A DNA stretch of 64,000 bases. It comes from Prosapia bicincta (taxonomy: Eukaryota > Arthropoda > Insecta > Hemiptera > Cercopidae). The DNA is taken from contig JBAIZL010000001.1 in NCBI GenBank assembly GCA_036971475.1, positions 110,236,350-110,300,349 of the forward strand. The letters run 5' to 3'. Below are positions 21,903 to 34,745 of the stretch, piece after piece. Made by a program: the position numbers and the translations under genes. Under the pieces are notes generated by a model that ran no database searches, was not told the DNA's origin, and was given only the letters and a program-made list of their open reading frames with translations. Numbering within the stretch: the stretch's first letter is position 1; every line of letters begins with the position of its first letter.

Positions 21903-24319
21903 TAGGGATGGGCCGATTTCTAAAATTTTCGATTCCGATTCCGATTCTAAAATTTTCCGTTCGATTCTCGATTCTTTAGTCGATTCTCGATTCTCTATTC
22001 TTTCAAGTTATATTAGCTTACATTCTAGTTCTCTAATAATTAATTTAGTTAACATCTTGGTCATATGGCAAAACCTTTTAAAAGTTCTGTTTTAATGTAA
22101 TAGGCTACACAAAACCTTCAACCTTGATTTATCAATAGGAATTTTTAAACATAAAAACATATCAGATTAATGTAATGATTTATTTTAAAGTTAAAAATGT
22201 GAACTTTACTTATTTTATGATGTTTGAAAAAATTCCCAAGCCTATTTACATTGTCTCCCAAACAAAACAAAAATTAAAAACAAACGAACAACATAAAAAG
22301 TAAAAAATTAATACAAATAGGATAGTTTTTAATATTTAAAAGTCTGGCAGGTAATGTACATTTCTGTTCAAAAACACGTTGTGGGTCAAGCTAGTTTCAT
22401 CGCTAGTCACATATAGCTCCTGAAGTTGAGAAAGGTTTTTCAGAAAACACTGTCGCGAGTGGGCAGACAGGTATTTTATTGCCATTGCATTTAAATGAGG
22501 GTCTTTGGCACTTTGTACTGCCAAATACTTCCCAACATCACAATCTGGACTGGCGAATGGTTCCCCCAGATAATTGTTTACTTCTTCTTCTACTGTCAAT
22601 TCCCCTGGGGTACCTTCTTCCTCAACATTCTGGATTAGTGGGGCACACCTTCTCCACATCTGGTGGGACCTTTTTTTCTGCAGGTGTCTGGAACAAGTGC
22701 AACTGATTCAGGCCTATTTTGTATTTATTACTCAATCCTAGTTGATTTTTAACCGACTATCACTCGTAGGTCCTGTGTCTGAGGATAAAGTTTCTTCAAG
22801 TATAGATCTTTTTTGTTGATAAATTTGGGCAAAATGAATGTTGTTTAAGTGCTTTTTCATATTTGATATATTATGTGGTTTTCCACCGTCAGTTTCTGTT
22901 AACCGTCATTGAATTGACGCGATGGCCAGTACCCTGAACGGAATACCGTCGGGCCTCTTAGCGCTTTATGTTTATTAGTACTACTCAGCTGGTGTTGCTA
23001 CTTTTGGAAAATTAAGGCACATTATTTAACAACAAGCTTCACACTACTTACAGATGTATTTACGATGGTTTTTGTTTGATAGATAAACGCCGACGGGATT
23101 AAAAACCTGATGTTATTCTAAGAGCTTTTTGTCCGTAGTTACGGGCCGACACATATATTTGTTATAACGTAATGATTTTCACTACTGTTTTCAAAATTTC
23201 ACAAAACCTTAAAAGTAAGTCGGAAATATTGACTAAATATTTAGTTGTAAAATAATCCTTAAAAACGGACTTTGTGAAAGTTAAGTACAAACATTGATAC
23301 ACTTAGATAAATTCATCCTTACTAGGAAGTAAATTATAACGTAAATTCCTTAACAAGTAAATTATTTGGTGTTAAAACTTTTACTTAATATGAATCTTGG
23401 ATAGTATTTACTGGACCTGTAGCATTACTTATCAAAGAGAGAATATATTACCCCACTTTAGTTCTATATTCAAAATATTTATAAACTCACAAATCAATCA
23501 CATGTGACACGTTTACGTGTCTTAGTGATAGGTGCAAAAACACTTTTATCACCAGTCAGTTTATTATTTGGGTAGCCGGGACATGAAATTATGGTTTTGT
23601 TGTTTCTTGCTAACACAAAACACAAAAATTATCAAAATAGTGTTGCACAGATAATAAAATTTAATTAAATCAAAAACAATGTCTGGTAAATTGGTCCGAT
23701 TGAGTTTAATTACGTTTCATTTACGGTAGGAAAAAACTATGTTGGGCCAGTTGGTCCGACACGTATTTTTATAAATATTATGATGAGAAACGTATATTCA
23801 TACTTAGGTATGATAGGGGAACAAAGTATAAGAACACATGATTTAAAAATGACCTTAAAATATTTTGGCAATTCTCTATGAAAACGCTGATATTGTGGCC
23901 GGCAGCTATAGTATAAGTTACAGTGACGCGTTCGCTTTGTTTGTTAAACTACACGAACTATTTCACCTGTAAGTTTATATTACTATACATTATTTTGCTA
24001 CATTTGTAGCTACTGTGCGGATCTGTTTATCATGTAATAAATAGTTTCATTTGCTATTACAATCGTGTTTATTTTCTTTTCGCTCCGAAATATATTACAT
24101 TACTGTGAGAGTGATATCTGTCTATAATATAATTTATTGAGGTTAAGTTTCGGAGGAATAATACGGTGTTTCTGTTATCCCTCTATTCGCTCAACCATCA
24201 TGGCCACGGTTAATCGAGTTTTTACTGTGCTTTTTTGTGTTTTGTTCTGACATCTATAAATCAGTGGCAGTAAGACACGTGGGAGAGAGAGAGAGAGAGA
24301 GATTATCGAACCCGCTCTA

Positions 24320-24351
<32 letters not shown>

Positions 24352-24665
24352 CGAGCGATGTCAAACGACCAGAAATGGTTACGATCTTGATTTCTGTTGC
24401 TTCATAAATAATAATATTTTCGTTATATTTTCGTTTACTTTAATCATTTAATTCATTCAAATCAACCAATACATAAATAAGATATAGTTGGTAATTAATT
24501 ATTTTTCCAATAAATTACTCCACACTCATATCTTAATAGTTAACAAAATAGGAATTGGACGACACTTTTATGATGAAGAATCGAGTATCGACGATTCCTC
24601 GATACCACCTAGAATCGACGATTCCTGGAATCGAAAATCGGAATCGGAAACAAGAAAATTTTATT
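21903..24665 (-). mobile_element. Decayed hAT-like transposon (right end uncertain)
   Basis: The left side starts TAGGGATGGGCCGATT and continues with ATTCCGATTCCGATTC-type subterminal repeats. The same words appear in inverse orientation at about 24,570-24,660 (GGAATCGAAAATCGGAATCG), giving extended inverted ends about 2.75 kb apart. A minus-strand hAT-type C-terminal fragment lies inside. The exact right terminus and target duplication are not visible. A (GA)n tract (24,291-24,352) is in the right half. Confidence 0.5.
22336..22659 (-). pseudogene. hAT transposase C-terminal (dimerisation) remnant
   Basis: 107 codons with an acidic start, 'EEEVNNYLGEPFASPDCDVGKYL', 'AMAIKYLSA' and the ending 'LTHNVFLNRNVHYLPDF' followed by a stop. 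The order E-Y-L ... D-x2-(K)-Y ... L-A-x2-Y-L-S-A ... V-F-L-N-x-N fits the hAT C-terminal dimerisation domain. The usual PxTSxxSER(V/L)FS centre is not recognisable, so it is degenerate. No N-terminal transposase is seen. Confidence 0.5.
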
Positions 24666-26030
24666 TTGTTTTCAAAATTTAATGTAAAACTTCTTTCCCT
24701 ATTTATAATGATAGAATAATTGTAATAAAATACTAATCTATATTAACAAATATCTTAAATAATAATTATAATTATTAAATAGAAAGTAGATCGCCCCAAA
24801 ATAATAAAAGTGCCAACCGCGGGACTTTTAACCTAGAGAAATGAAACTAGAGAACCATAAGGCGTAAAATGAGCATTCAAGGTTGCTAATAATTCTAAGA
24901 GTGTGAAACGGACCATGCCGCTAAAATATATTCAATTCTAAAGCCATAAGTGAGAGTTATAGTAAAAGTGTAAATTAGAACACAAATCCTGGAACGAGAG
25001 TAGACAAAGTTCAATCGGAACGCAAGTTAGAACGAAAGGTCGAATCTACAACGATCAATTGAAAATCGCCATCGATTGACAGGCCAAGGTAGAGGTAGGG
25101 AGGCCTAATCAAAGTAATATGAACAAAAAATCTGGTCGCCGCGGGGAGGGGGCAGTTTTATGACGATCTTTGATCGAAAACGTTAAAATGCCAGTCAGTG
25201 GCTAAGAATCCAAAATTTGTCAATGAATTGGAGAATATCTATCAGTGATTTTATGACCACCGGTCATAAGTTTTTGAAGTCTGTTACTCGTAATTGTAAT
25301 TTTTTAAAATCTAATATCTAAAAAACAGCATTAAAAGCGGCTCTAAAACCGATCACTAGCGAGTACAGTAATATTCCATCCTGCAGTTTACTATTGATTT
25401 TAATTCTTCCGTCTTCTTGAACTATTGTACTCTGTAAACTACTGTATCTAATCGGTATGGTAACTAAAATATGGAAACAAGTTTACTAGTTAAGCTATAG
25501 GAAGAAATCTAACTATTATGTACTAGGGTAACTTTCATTCAAAACTAATAGATTATAATTTTTGTAGGCTTGGGAAATTTTTTGAATGTTTAAAGTAGTG
25601 ATATAGTTTACTAAAAGTGAAAAGTAAATACTGTAACATATTATTTCCAGAATTAACAGCTTTTTTCAAAGGTATATAACCTTTTTAAAGATAAAAGGTT
25701 ACGATATAGGTAACACTCTTACACTGTACGAATTAAAATTATTACAGTAGCCTACTTATGACTTTAAAAAATGTCATTTGTATAATGTTCAATTCGGAAA
25801 ATATTTTAGGGTCCCTTGCGATTCCGTTTTGAACAAGTTTTACTGTATGTATTGTATATGTAATAAAGATCACGTAGACCTATGATAAAATGTAGCATTT
25901 AAGGGATAAGCATTATATGACTCTACTTTGTAAATAAATCTAGCGTAAATAATAAACAAAACATTCAAATATATTGAAACTGGAACAATGAGGTAACAGG
26001 TTCGTGGAGTTCCTTATTATTGTAGGGTAA
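24666..26030. other. Spacer without recognised genes
   Basis: A mixed-composition stretch, with locally GC-richer patches near 24,790-25,170. No ORF resembles a known family and no RNA gene is visible. Confidence 0.4.
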
Positions 26031-26039
26031 ATTATTGTA

Positions 26040-26640
26040 GGGTAACCTAAAATGCTTGCAGTTTCTCAAGTAGACTTTTTTTTGATGGAGAAAGCCAAAA
26101 TTTCCAAAATCAAGAAGGAAGAGGAAATTTTGATGACCAAGACAAAAAAAAGATGACCATTGGTGGACGAGACAGAGAGAAAGGAAAGTATTGAAAGGAA
26201 GGAGTGATTAACGAGTATAGGGAGTCAGTTACGTTAAAGGAGCCCGAGGAGAGTAGTCAAGTTTTAGAAGTCGAAGAGTTACGTTTGGGAGCCAGAGAAA
26301 AAGTCCGAGCAGCCGAGAAAAAGGAGTCAAATTTAAGGACATGGAGAGTTAGTTTAACCCTGGAAGTCGGGTGTAGAGGAGTCCATCCCCAGAAAAGGAG
26401 CTAAAACGATAATGAAGACATTCCCCCATCAACTTGGAAACAAAACGTGACTCACGCTTCCAAACCAAAGCACGAGAACGCTGAGGTTCGGCCAAGTTAC
26501 TTCAAATTCCACTTGAGTATCAACTAACTAATCATAAGAATTAATTTTGTTAATACAACAATTTTGTTAATTTTATTTTGTAATAAAATTAAGTTCCTAT
26601 AGTAAAGAAAGTAAATTGAGAAAACGGGCTCAATTGATAA
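26040..26640 (+). repeat. Purine-rich duplicated block, copy A
   Basis: Aligns with 42,490-43,130 in the same orientation: shared words include 'CATTGGTGGACGA', 'ACAGAGAGAAAG' and 'AAGTAAATT.AGAAAACGG'. It marks the right part of the A/B tandem duplication. A 66-codon charged frame (26,204-26,404) is not conserved in copy B, so I do not call it coding. Confidence 0.65.
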
Positions 26641-29160
26641 GCAATTAGTAACCATATTACCAGAAACGTCCTGCAACACTAAGAAAAATATATAAAAATT
26701 ATTAAAATGACTCTAAAGAACATTTATAGGGAAGGTTGATTATTGCGTAAGTTATTTTAGGAAAAATGTAATTGTAATTGTAATTCTGAAATAAATCGAT
26801 AACGTAAAAAGTAACAATTACCCAAAACAAATAAATTTGAGTATTTAATTTATATGTAGAATTACAAATATTTTCTGGCGGTGACCCTACATAAAACAGG
26901 CTATCATTTCACTGGAAGTAGAATTTTAACTCAATTCTTACTACTGTACCTAAAACAGTACAACTACTTCACCTGTATCGTTTAGAAATATTTTTAAAAC
27001 AGTCTAAATAACCAAGAAATACATGGTTTAGGCCTTCTTGAATACTTCCTTTCTTGAACCTCCATAACATCTCTACAACTCGTACTTCCTCTGCTCGCCG
27101 ACTACCTCTCGCCTTCGCCTTTTAGAATAGGCTACTAGATTTAAGTTTTATTAACAGTACACTCAACCCTATGTAATAGTTTTTAAGTTCACATTATAGA
27201 TTATAAACGTAACATATGTTTGTTTATACCAGATTTATACCGTATTACGTCTTTACTGTCAAGTTAAGTTGGGCTAAGTTGTATCACGTACCCTAGATAA
27301 GTTAAGTTTAGTCGTCCTTCAAAAAACTGTAAGCTCATTCTAGCCGTTTAGTAATATTTTCCATACACTTTTTTACACTATGCTATGTCACACTACAACC
27401 GTATCACACACACGTATTAATATATGTAAACTAACAAATTGTCAAAAAAAGTCAGTAAACCAGTCTTAATGTTGAAAATAAACGCTGCCCCCCCCAGCAA
27501 AAAAACTGTTTTACCGTTCCGACAGTAAAAACATGCTGGCTTGCAGATAGCCATCGTACATCTAGCCCTTAACAAAAGCCATATTCCCATATTCATACCC
27601 ACAGCCAATTTGGTGACAGACTCTGCAATACCTCAGAGGCCACCAAACCCACTTCTTCTCTGACTGGCGGTTTTGTAGGGAGCATAAGTTACCACAAGAA
27701 TGTTACCCTGTTATATAAAAAAAAATATTTACCGGGTAAAAATTAAAGATCTTACACTGTAAGGTCTATAAAGGCTAACTGTTCTTTACTCTTAAAAAAA
27801 ACTCTGTTTTCGTAAAAACTAGTTTTACAATTTTAATGCAAACTACATTGTGTACTTCCTGGTTTTGTAAATTTCACGTCCAGATATACTTCGGAGAAAG
27901 TACTTCCTCACAATATCCCGCGGCGACCTTGATAATGGTCGATGGTCAGCGCACACTTTTAGAACCACTGCCTCAGGGTATAACTTTACTATAAAACACA
28001 ATAACCTATAACAGTCTAGGTTTTCCTATTTTGTTTCAACACTTACAGCGAAATTCCTCTTACATTTGCCTACAACAATGTATACTATAGAGATAAACAA
28101 AACAGTTTTCATATAACAGCCCATTTTCATCAGGTAATTATTGGCTACTGAAAGAAATAGTGTTGAAAACGAAGACCAATAATATTCTCCATGAATATGA
28201 AAAATAATTATATATTTTGTTACAACAGAGTTGTGTGACTACCGGTACCTAATTAATTCACACAATTACCATTTTAAAATTTGGAAATGAATAAAATAGT
28301 CATCTAGAATTTCGGTCCTATTTCCTGTGTTTTGCTTGATTCTCTTTAATTCACAAAGGGAAGTGTGGGAGTGTAATAGTAAAATGTATGTGAATACAAT
28401 TTTAACAATAATAACAGCGTAAATAACTCGGTGATAGTAAAAATATTACGTATCTCTTGATCTGTTGTTGTGATTCAGTATCTCTCTCTAGCGCACTCAT
28501 TCAAATCCACACACGTGCACGCACACAACCTTCTAGTTTTAATTTTGACAATGGTACAAGATTGAACTGTTAACCGCATTAAATCAGTACTACAAATAAT
28601 TTTCGTTTTCAATTCAACTCCTTGTCTTACTGTCCAGAATGTTTTTCGATTTTATTACATAAATTTTTAAAAGCAACCACAGAAATTACATTCATATAAT
28701 TAATTAAGGTATTAAATTGATGACAATCGAGAGAGGAAAGCTCGATGATGGGTTTAGTTGTGTGGCCGAAGTCGGTCACAGTTTTGTGTTTAATACTTTT
28801 TATATTTAATTTTCAATACAGAAGAGGGGATAAATTAAGTAATATACACTTGTACTTACAATTTTCAAAATTACTTTAAAATACAATCAGTTCAAGTGGC
28901 GAGATCAATTAAAACAAAATTTCGATTCAAATGACGTTATCCTTAGTTCAATTTAACATTCAAAATTAATAAAATCAATAAAATGAATAAAACTCTAAAG
29001 TTAAAAATTAAGATATCAACCATTATTTAAAAGTAAAAAATAGAAAAGTAGAGACACCAATTAAACCAAATTTCGATTTAAATGACGTCATCTTCAGTCC
29101 AGTTTAACGTAATTCGTAATAAACGGTGTGTTAGGGTTTTAAAACACTAATTTGTGTGAA
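26641..29160. other. Spacer between duplication copies A and B
   Basis: No supported gene. Two direct copies of about 70 bp (28,893-28,962 and 29,042-29,112) share 'AATTTCGATT.AAATGACGT'. On the reverse strand each reads CTGAAGATGACGTCATTT...TCGAAATTT-like, again the Penelope-type signature. Confidence 0.5.
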
Positions 29161-29161
29161 T

Positions 29162-29167
<6 letters not shown>

Positions 29168-29222
<55 letters not shown>

Positions 29223-29263
29223 ATTTGAATAACCTCAGTTGTTTTAGATTATTATACAAGAAA

Positions 29264-29313
<50 letters not shown>

Positions 29314-29403
29314 GCGTTTATAATATAACATATATACTAATATATACAATATAACATATTCAATATATATTTGTTTATTTATTTATACATACAAGCCCAC
29401 AAC

Positions 29404-29461
<58 letters not shown>

Positions 29462-29512
29462 CGTGTGTGCGCGTTCTTGCGTGCGTGCGTGCGCGCGTGT
29501 ATGTGTGTGTGT
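29168..29512. repeat. Compound microsatellite: (TA)n, (CA)n, (TA)n, (GT)n and GC/GT-alternating DNA
   Basis: (TA)n at about 29,173-29,218, (CA)n/(TA)n at about 29,266-29,312, then (GT)n from about 29,407. The last passes into GCGCGCGCGTGTGTGCGCG and similar alternating purine-pyrimidine DNA up to about 29,512. Confidence 0.9.
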
Positions 29513-29519
29513 AGTTACT

Positions 29520-32500
29520 AAAAGCAAGTTAGTTCGAAAAAATAGGGTAAGTTGTATTTATGTTGTCTAAGTTTGAAACCTAATATTTACAAAAGGTTTC
29601 ACATAAAATACAAATATCTTTGGAGTCGCCAAAAGCAATTTAGTTTGACCGAGATACGTATGCTTCTTGAAAACGTCTTTTTATACTTAAATGTTTGTAA
29701 TACTTAAACTACAGTAATACAGATATCTCACAATCTTTAATTTATTTATCACTTTCTGCTCAATTTTTGATATAGGCTATATCCAATTATTTACAAATTT
29801 GCCCCTTCTTTACCTTCCACTAAACTGGTGTACTATTTATCTTAATGCCATTTCTAATATGACCCTGATTTTTGTTCATCTTTTGTTTCTAATTACTTTT
29901 AACTGTTATAGTGAATTTTGTTCTTTACCTATTTTTTTATATTAGAAATATTTTTTCTAATTTCATTCTTCTTCAAGTGGCGCTTTAAACTGCTTTTTAA
30001 CTTGGTCATATTGCCTAATTTTCAAAAATATTTTAGAAAATAAACACCTATTTTCTTATATATTAATATTGTTAATATTAAAAACACTTGTAAATATGTT
30101 ACGCTTATAGTAAATGTTACTTATTTTTATAGGCAAATGTAATTACTAAAGGCAAATGTAACATATTTAAAATTGCTTTTAGTTAAAACTAGTAGTTAGT
30201 AGCTAGTAGCAGTGTGAAATATACTTTTAACAAAAGAGAAACCATTTGTTGTTTTTTATAATCATGCTTACAATTGTCTTAGCAACAGTTTGATTTTACG
30301 TAAAGTCGTATTTAAACCTCGAGCCAAGCAATTTTACAACAGTGCATTTGGTAAAGTTGTTTGTTGCTGTCATCTGGAAATTTACTCAATAAGTCATAAG
30401 TATTGGATAACTAAGTCAAAACTCAAACTTACTTGCTGACGCGTTTCGAAACAGTCATTTCATTAAACCTTCAGAGATTAATGATTTTTTAGATAATAGT
30501 ATATATACATGCTATTGTTAGCATTATTGCAAAGTATGTTTCGAAATATCTCTTACAATTTGATAACTTTATATATTGAAATTTGTGTACAATGTTGTTT
30601 GTACTCTGGAATATAACGGGTGATGGTATTTATAGTTAATAAATTTTCTGTGCAGGAAAAATGTTAAGTGGTGGTGTATTTGGGGATAACCTTAGTTACA
30701 ATTACTGTACTAGTGTAAGAAGTTGAGTGCTATTTATTTTGTCTGTTTAGTTATTTTATTTAGTTATTTAAGTTTGTTAAACACTTTTTTCGAAGGTTAA
30801 TAAGCAACAGCCATGTAATATTAGGTATTGTTGATTTATGTTGACATTGAAATTTTAATACCTATGAAAGTTACAGGCAGACACTTTGAATTATATATAT
30901 AAATTGTAAAAAATGTAATTATAAAGAAAAAATCGTAAATACATTATGATTGATAATTTTAAAATGACGGTTCACTATCAATATAGAGGGAAAATCCTCT
31001 TAAAGAACCATTGTTACAAATTTTACAACTAGAAGGTTTATATATCGATTTTAGAATTAATAATGACAGTCAAAGTTTTAACTCTGTAGAATGGCAGATT
31101 TCTTGTTATATATGCTATAAGTTGAATTTTAAAACTATTTAGAAATGAGAATAATTTGAGCATTTGAGGATTACACAAAATTAAATGTTATACTATTTGT
31201 AAAAATACTTAACTAAGTGAGTACGTAATAGCTTACTTGCTGACGCGTTTCAAAACATTCGTTACTATTACGAAGCTAAACCTCTCTTGTTTTGAAACGC
31301 GTCAGCAAGTAAGTCCTTACGTTTTCACTTAGTTAAGTATTTTTTAAATTACTTTAATTAGTGAATTCAAGATGATTACATCAAGCAACTTCAATATGTT
31401 ATACATTTTGGTGCTGTATGATATAAGCCCCTTAATAATGTTTTTTAAAAAAATACTATTCTGTAGTTATCATTAATAGTATAAATCTACACCGGAAATA
31501 AATGATCAATAATAAAATAGATCTTCCCAAAATAATAAAAGATCACCTTTTTTACAATAAATGATTTATTCTTCTCTACAAAACTAACTCTTTCTTTTCT
31601 TCAGTCTGTTTCAGCTTAATTTACTAGCTATTCGTTTTAAAATTATTTATTATCCTGATTTTTCTTGATAGCTACATTTGTCATGCTCTTTATGATCAGA
31701 TTTGTGTGTGCTGAGACGGCTGAAACAGTCTCAAAGTTGAAGATTTTGCACTTAGGCAAAATCTTTTAGAAATATTATTTTAAGAGTTTAAAAATGAAAC
31801 GGCTGTTATTGACAGTACGGGCAAGTCAGGGGCACTATCTGGTTGAGTGAACAAGGCGGTCCAAAGGGTTGATTTTGTTCACGAAAGAGAGCAATTAAGA
31901 AGTAATTATTTTTTTCTGCTAACATATAAAATTAAAATTAAAATAATTTCTGTTATTTATAAAAAAACAAAACTTTAAAATGAAATTAGAAAATAAAAGT
32001 AAAGAACCACAAAAGTTTAAGAAAGTTTAAAAAAACCAATAAACTCCCTATTTTTCCTCATTCCATTTCAGCTTTATTTACTAGCTATTAGTTTTAAAAT
32101 TATTTATCATCTTCATTATATCTGTTTTTCACATCCAGTCACAAGAGCCTTTTTTTATTTGAATGGTTACATTTATGTCCTTTATGATCAGATTTTATAA
32201 TATCTTTCATTAACTCATTGTTTCTATTACAATTTTACTTTTCATTTTGTATGCCCATTTATTTCCTATTATTCTATATTAATTTTGAAATACTTGTAAA
32301 TGTTTCTTTTCCATTTAATGAATGTTAATGTTTTGAAAATAACAAAAATTTACCATCCAGAGAAAGCATTGGACTAATAATCTTTTCTTTACTTTCTTCA
32401 CTTGCTTTGTTAATATAGTACTTCTATCTAGTTTTTTTTTCAGTAAGTGTTCTAATATGTACTTATTTAAATATGAAATAGCACTGAATGTTTTTAGTGC

Positions 32501-33110
32501 AGGTAAGAACCTTTGGAATTCATGATGCTACAACCTTTAAGGTAGGTTACTTCATGGGAGGAATGTTTCCCAATGACATTCCTATTCACTGTCAAAGCTA
32601 GAAATATATATTTATAATATATAAATCAGGAGAAATAAGAAATATAATTTTGTAATATTAAAGAAAATTAGCCAAAGATTCATAAAATATTGAGTTTTTT
32701 CAGCTTTACTTTACAAATGTATTTAGATATGATTATTACCCATTAAATAAAATATACAAACAGTGTGCAAATTTCTGTGTATGTGTGTGTGTGCTTCGTG
32801 CGTGCGTGCACGTGTGTGCGTATTTAATGCTAACTAATTAATTCCTTGTTTCTGATTTAAAACAGTGTACAAAGTTTTAACATTGTTTTCAAGTTGTAAC
32901 ATTTTTAGTAACCTTGTTTTATGAAATGTTTCATTGAAATTGGGAGTCATTCCCAAAACTATTTTGTTACGCTAAAACCATTATTTTTAGCGAGAAGAAG
33001 TTCTGCTATGTATTTTTGAAACAAAAATTGAACTAGAAAGACAGTGTTATATACGTTGAGTCATTTGTATAGCAACGAATGACAAATGTACAAATATCAT
33101 TAACACTGTG
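29520..33110. repeat. Duplication copy B, left part (matches 10,990-13,190)
   Basis: Same-orientation alignment with copy A along most of its length. The copy is longer because of insertions: Penelope-like ends at about 30,420-30,475 and 31,201-31,343, and a segment at about 31,720-32,860. No coding sequence. Confidence 0.7.
31201..31343. repeat. Perfect-looking palindrome with Penelope-like end
   Basis: The arms read AAAATACTTAACTAAGTGA...GCTTACTTGCTGACGCGTTT and its reverse complement, around a short centre. A single copy of the same end (TTACTTACTGACGCGTTTCA) occurs at 60,064-60,083, next to a frame with Penelope-type GIY-YIG similarity. That ties the palindrome to that family. Confidence 0.8.
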
Positions 33111-33783
33111 TTAATACTGTAATGCGTAGAAATATTTTTGTAATATCACGTGGAACAAAAGTGAGCTATCAGTAAAACAATGGAATAAATCATGGCCGAC
33201 TCTACTAGGAGGCCGCAATGTTAAAAACCGACAACATAGCGCGAAGGCCGATAGTTGTAACAACAGTATGTGTAGAAGGTTATGTTTGTTCTTGTATACA
33301 TGTGGGTGTAGTTGTATAAGTGTTTAAAAGAATTATGCTCAACTAGAGTCGGACATGATGCAGCTAATTTACCTTATATTTTTTAGCATGCATAGTGGCA
33401 ATAATTTTTTATATACAGTAAATTCAATTTTGTGTGTGTTTTATTAGTATTAAAAGAAGCAATCTAAAGAACAAATTTTAAAGTTAGTCCCTACTTAGGT
33501 TAACAGAGAAAAATTCTATTTTAGTGATTTTTTATTAAATAATTAGAATTAATATGAGTATAGTAGTGTAACTTATGCGTTAAAAGAGCTGTTCTACCAC
33601 ATAACATACAATCTCATGTCTTATGAAATCATTTTATTACTTATGTTTAGAGAGATGGGACGAAATACAGTAACTATATTGCATATCTTGTCCCTTTTGT
33701 GAAAAGTTTTACTCTCATATAAAAACTCAAATTAGTTCATTAGATTTAATTAATAATTATTATTTGAAGAAAACTGTATTAAC
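33111..33783. other. Spacer in copy B shared with copy C
   Basis: About 33,520-33,770 aligns with 52,330-52,570 (e.g. 'ATGGGACGAAATA', 'AAAATTAT/AATTAATAT'). Its last part also aligns with 13,090-13,165. No gene seen. Confidence 0.5.
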
Positions 33784-34745
33784 ACACCCATCTTGTCCTG
33801 TAGGAAACACAAGACGGTGTTGAAGAGAATCATTTATTGATCACAACACCAATCTTGTCCTGTAGGAAACACAAGACGGTATAGAAGAGGATCATGTATT
33901 GATCACAACACCCATCTTGTCCTGTAGGAAACACAAGACGCTGTTGAAGAGGATCATGTATTGATCACAACACCCATCTTGTCCTGTATGAAACACAAGA
34001 CGGTATTGAAGAGGATCATATATTAATCACAACACTCATCTTGTCCTGTATGAAACACAAGACGGTATTTAAGAGGATCATGTATTGATCACAACACCCA
34101 TCTTGTCCTGTAGAAAACACAAGACGGTATTGAAGAGGATCATGTATTGATCACAACACCCATCTTGTCCTGCAGGAAACACAAGACGGTATTGAAGAGG
34201 ATCATGTATTGATCACAACACCCATTTTGTCCTGTAGAAAACACAAGACGGTATTGAAGAGGATCATGTATTGATCACAATACCCATCTTGTCCTGTAAG
34301 AAACACAAGACGGTGTTGAAGAGGATCATGTATTGATCACAGCACCCATCTTGTCCTGTAGGAAACACAAGACGGTATTGATCACAACACCCATCTTGTC
34401 CTGCAGGAAACACAAGACGGTATTGAAGAGGATCATGTATTGATCACAACACCCATATTGTCCTGCAGGAAACACAAGACGGTATTGAAGAGGATAATGT
34501 ATTGATCACAACACTCATCTTGTCCTGTAGAAAACACAAGACGGTATTGAAGATGATCATGTATTGATCACCACACCCATCTTGTGCTGTAGGAAACACA
34601 AGATGGTATTGAAGAGGTTCATGTATTGATCACAACACCCATCTTGTTCTGTAAAAAACACAAAACGGTATTGAAGAGGATCATATATTGATCACAACAC
34701 CCATCTTGTCGTGTAAGAAACACAAGACGGCATTGAAGATGACCA
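33784..34745. repeat. Minisatellite, 16 units of about 61 bp, each with two small inverted repeats
   Basis: The unit is about 61 bp and contains CATCTTGTCCTGTAGGAAAC, then ACAAGACGGTATTGAAGAGG, then ATCATGTATTGATCACAACA. The arms TCTTGT/ACAAGA and GATCA/TGATC could each form a hairpin. The units are 90% or more alike by eye. One unit (near 34,370) lacks about 15 bp. There is no open frame through the array. Confidence 0.95.

Noticed and set aside
26204..26404. 66-codon charged frame in the purine-rich block
   Set aside because: The matching block at 42.5-43.1 kb does not keep the frame.
27417..27608. Minus-strand hydrophobic frame (GMNMGIWLLLRARC...) as the missing first exon of gene A
   Set aside because: It has charged residues inside the hydrophobic stretch and no resemblance to the signal exon of copy C, and the phase at the possible GTAAAA donor is uncertain.
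33784..34745. CRISPR-like array
   Set aside because: The whole 61-bp unit is repeated without unique spacers, and the window is eukaryotic.
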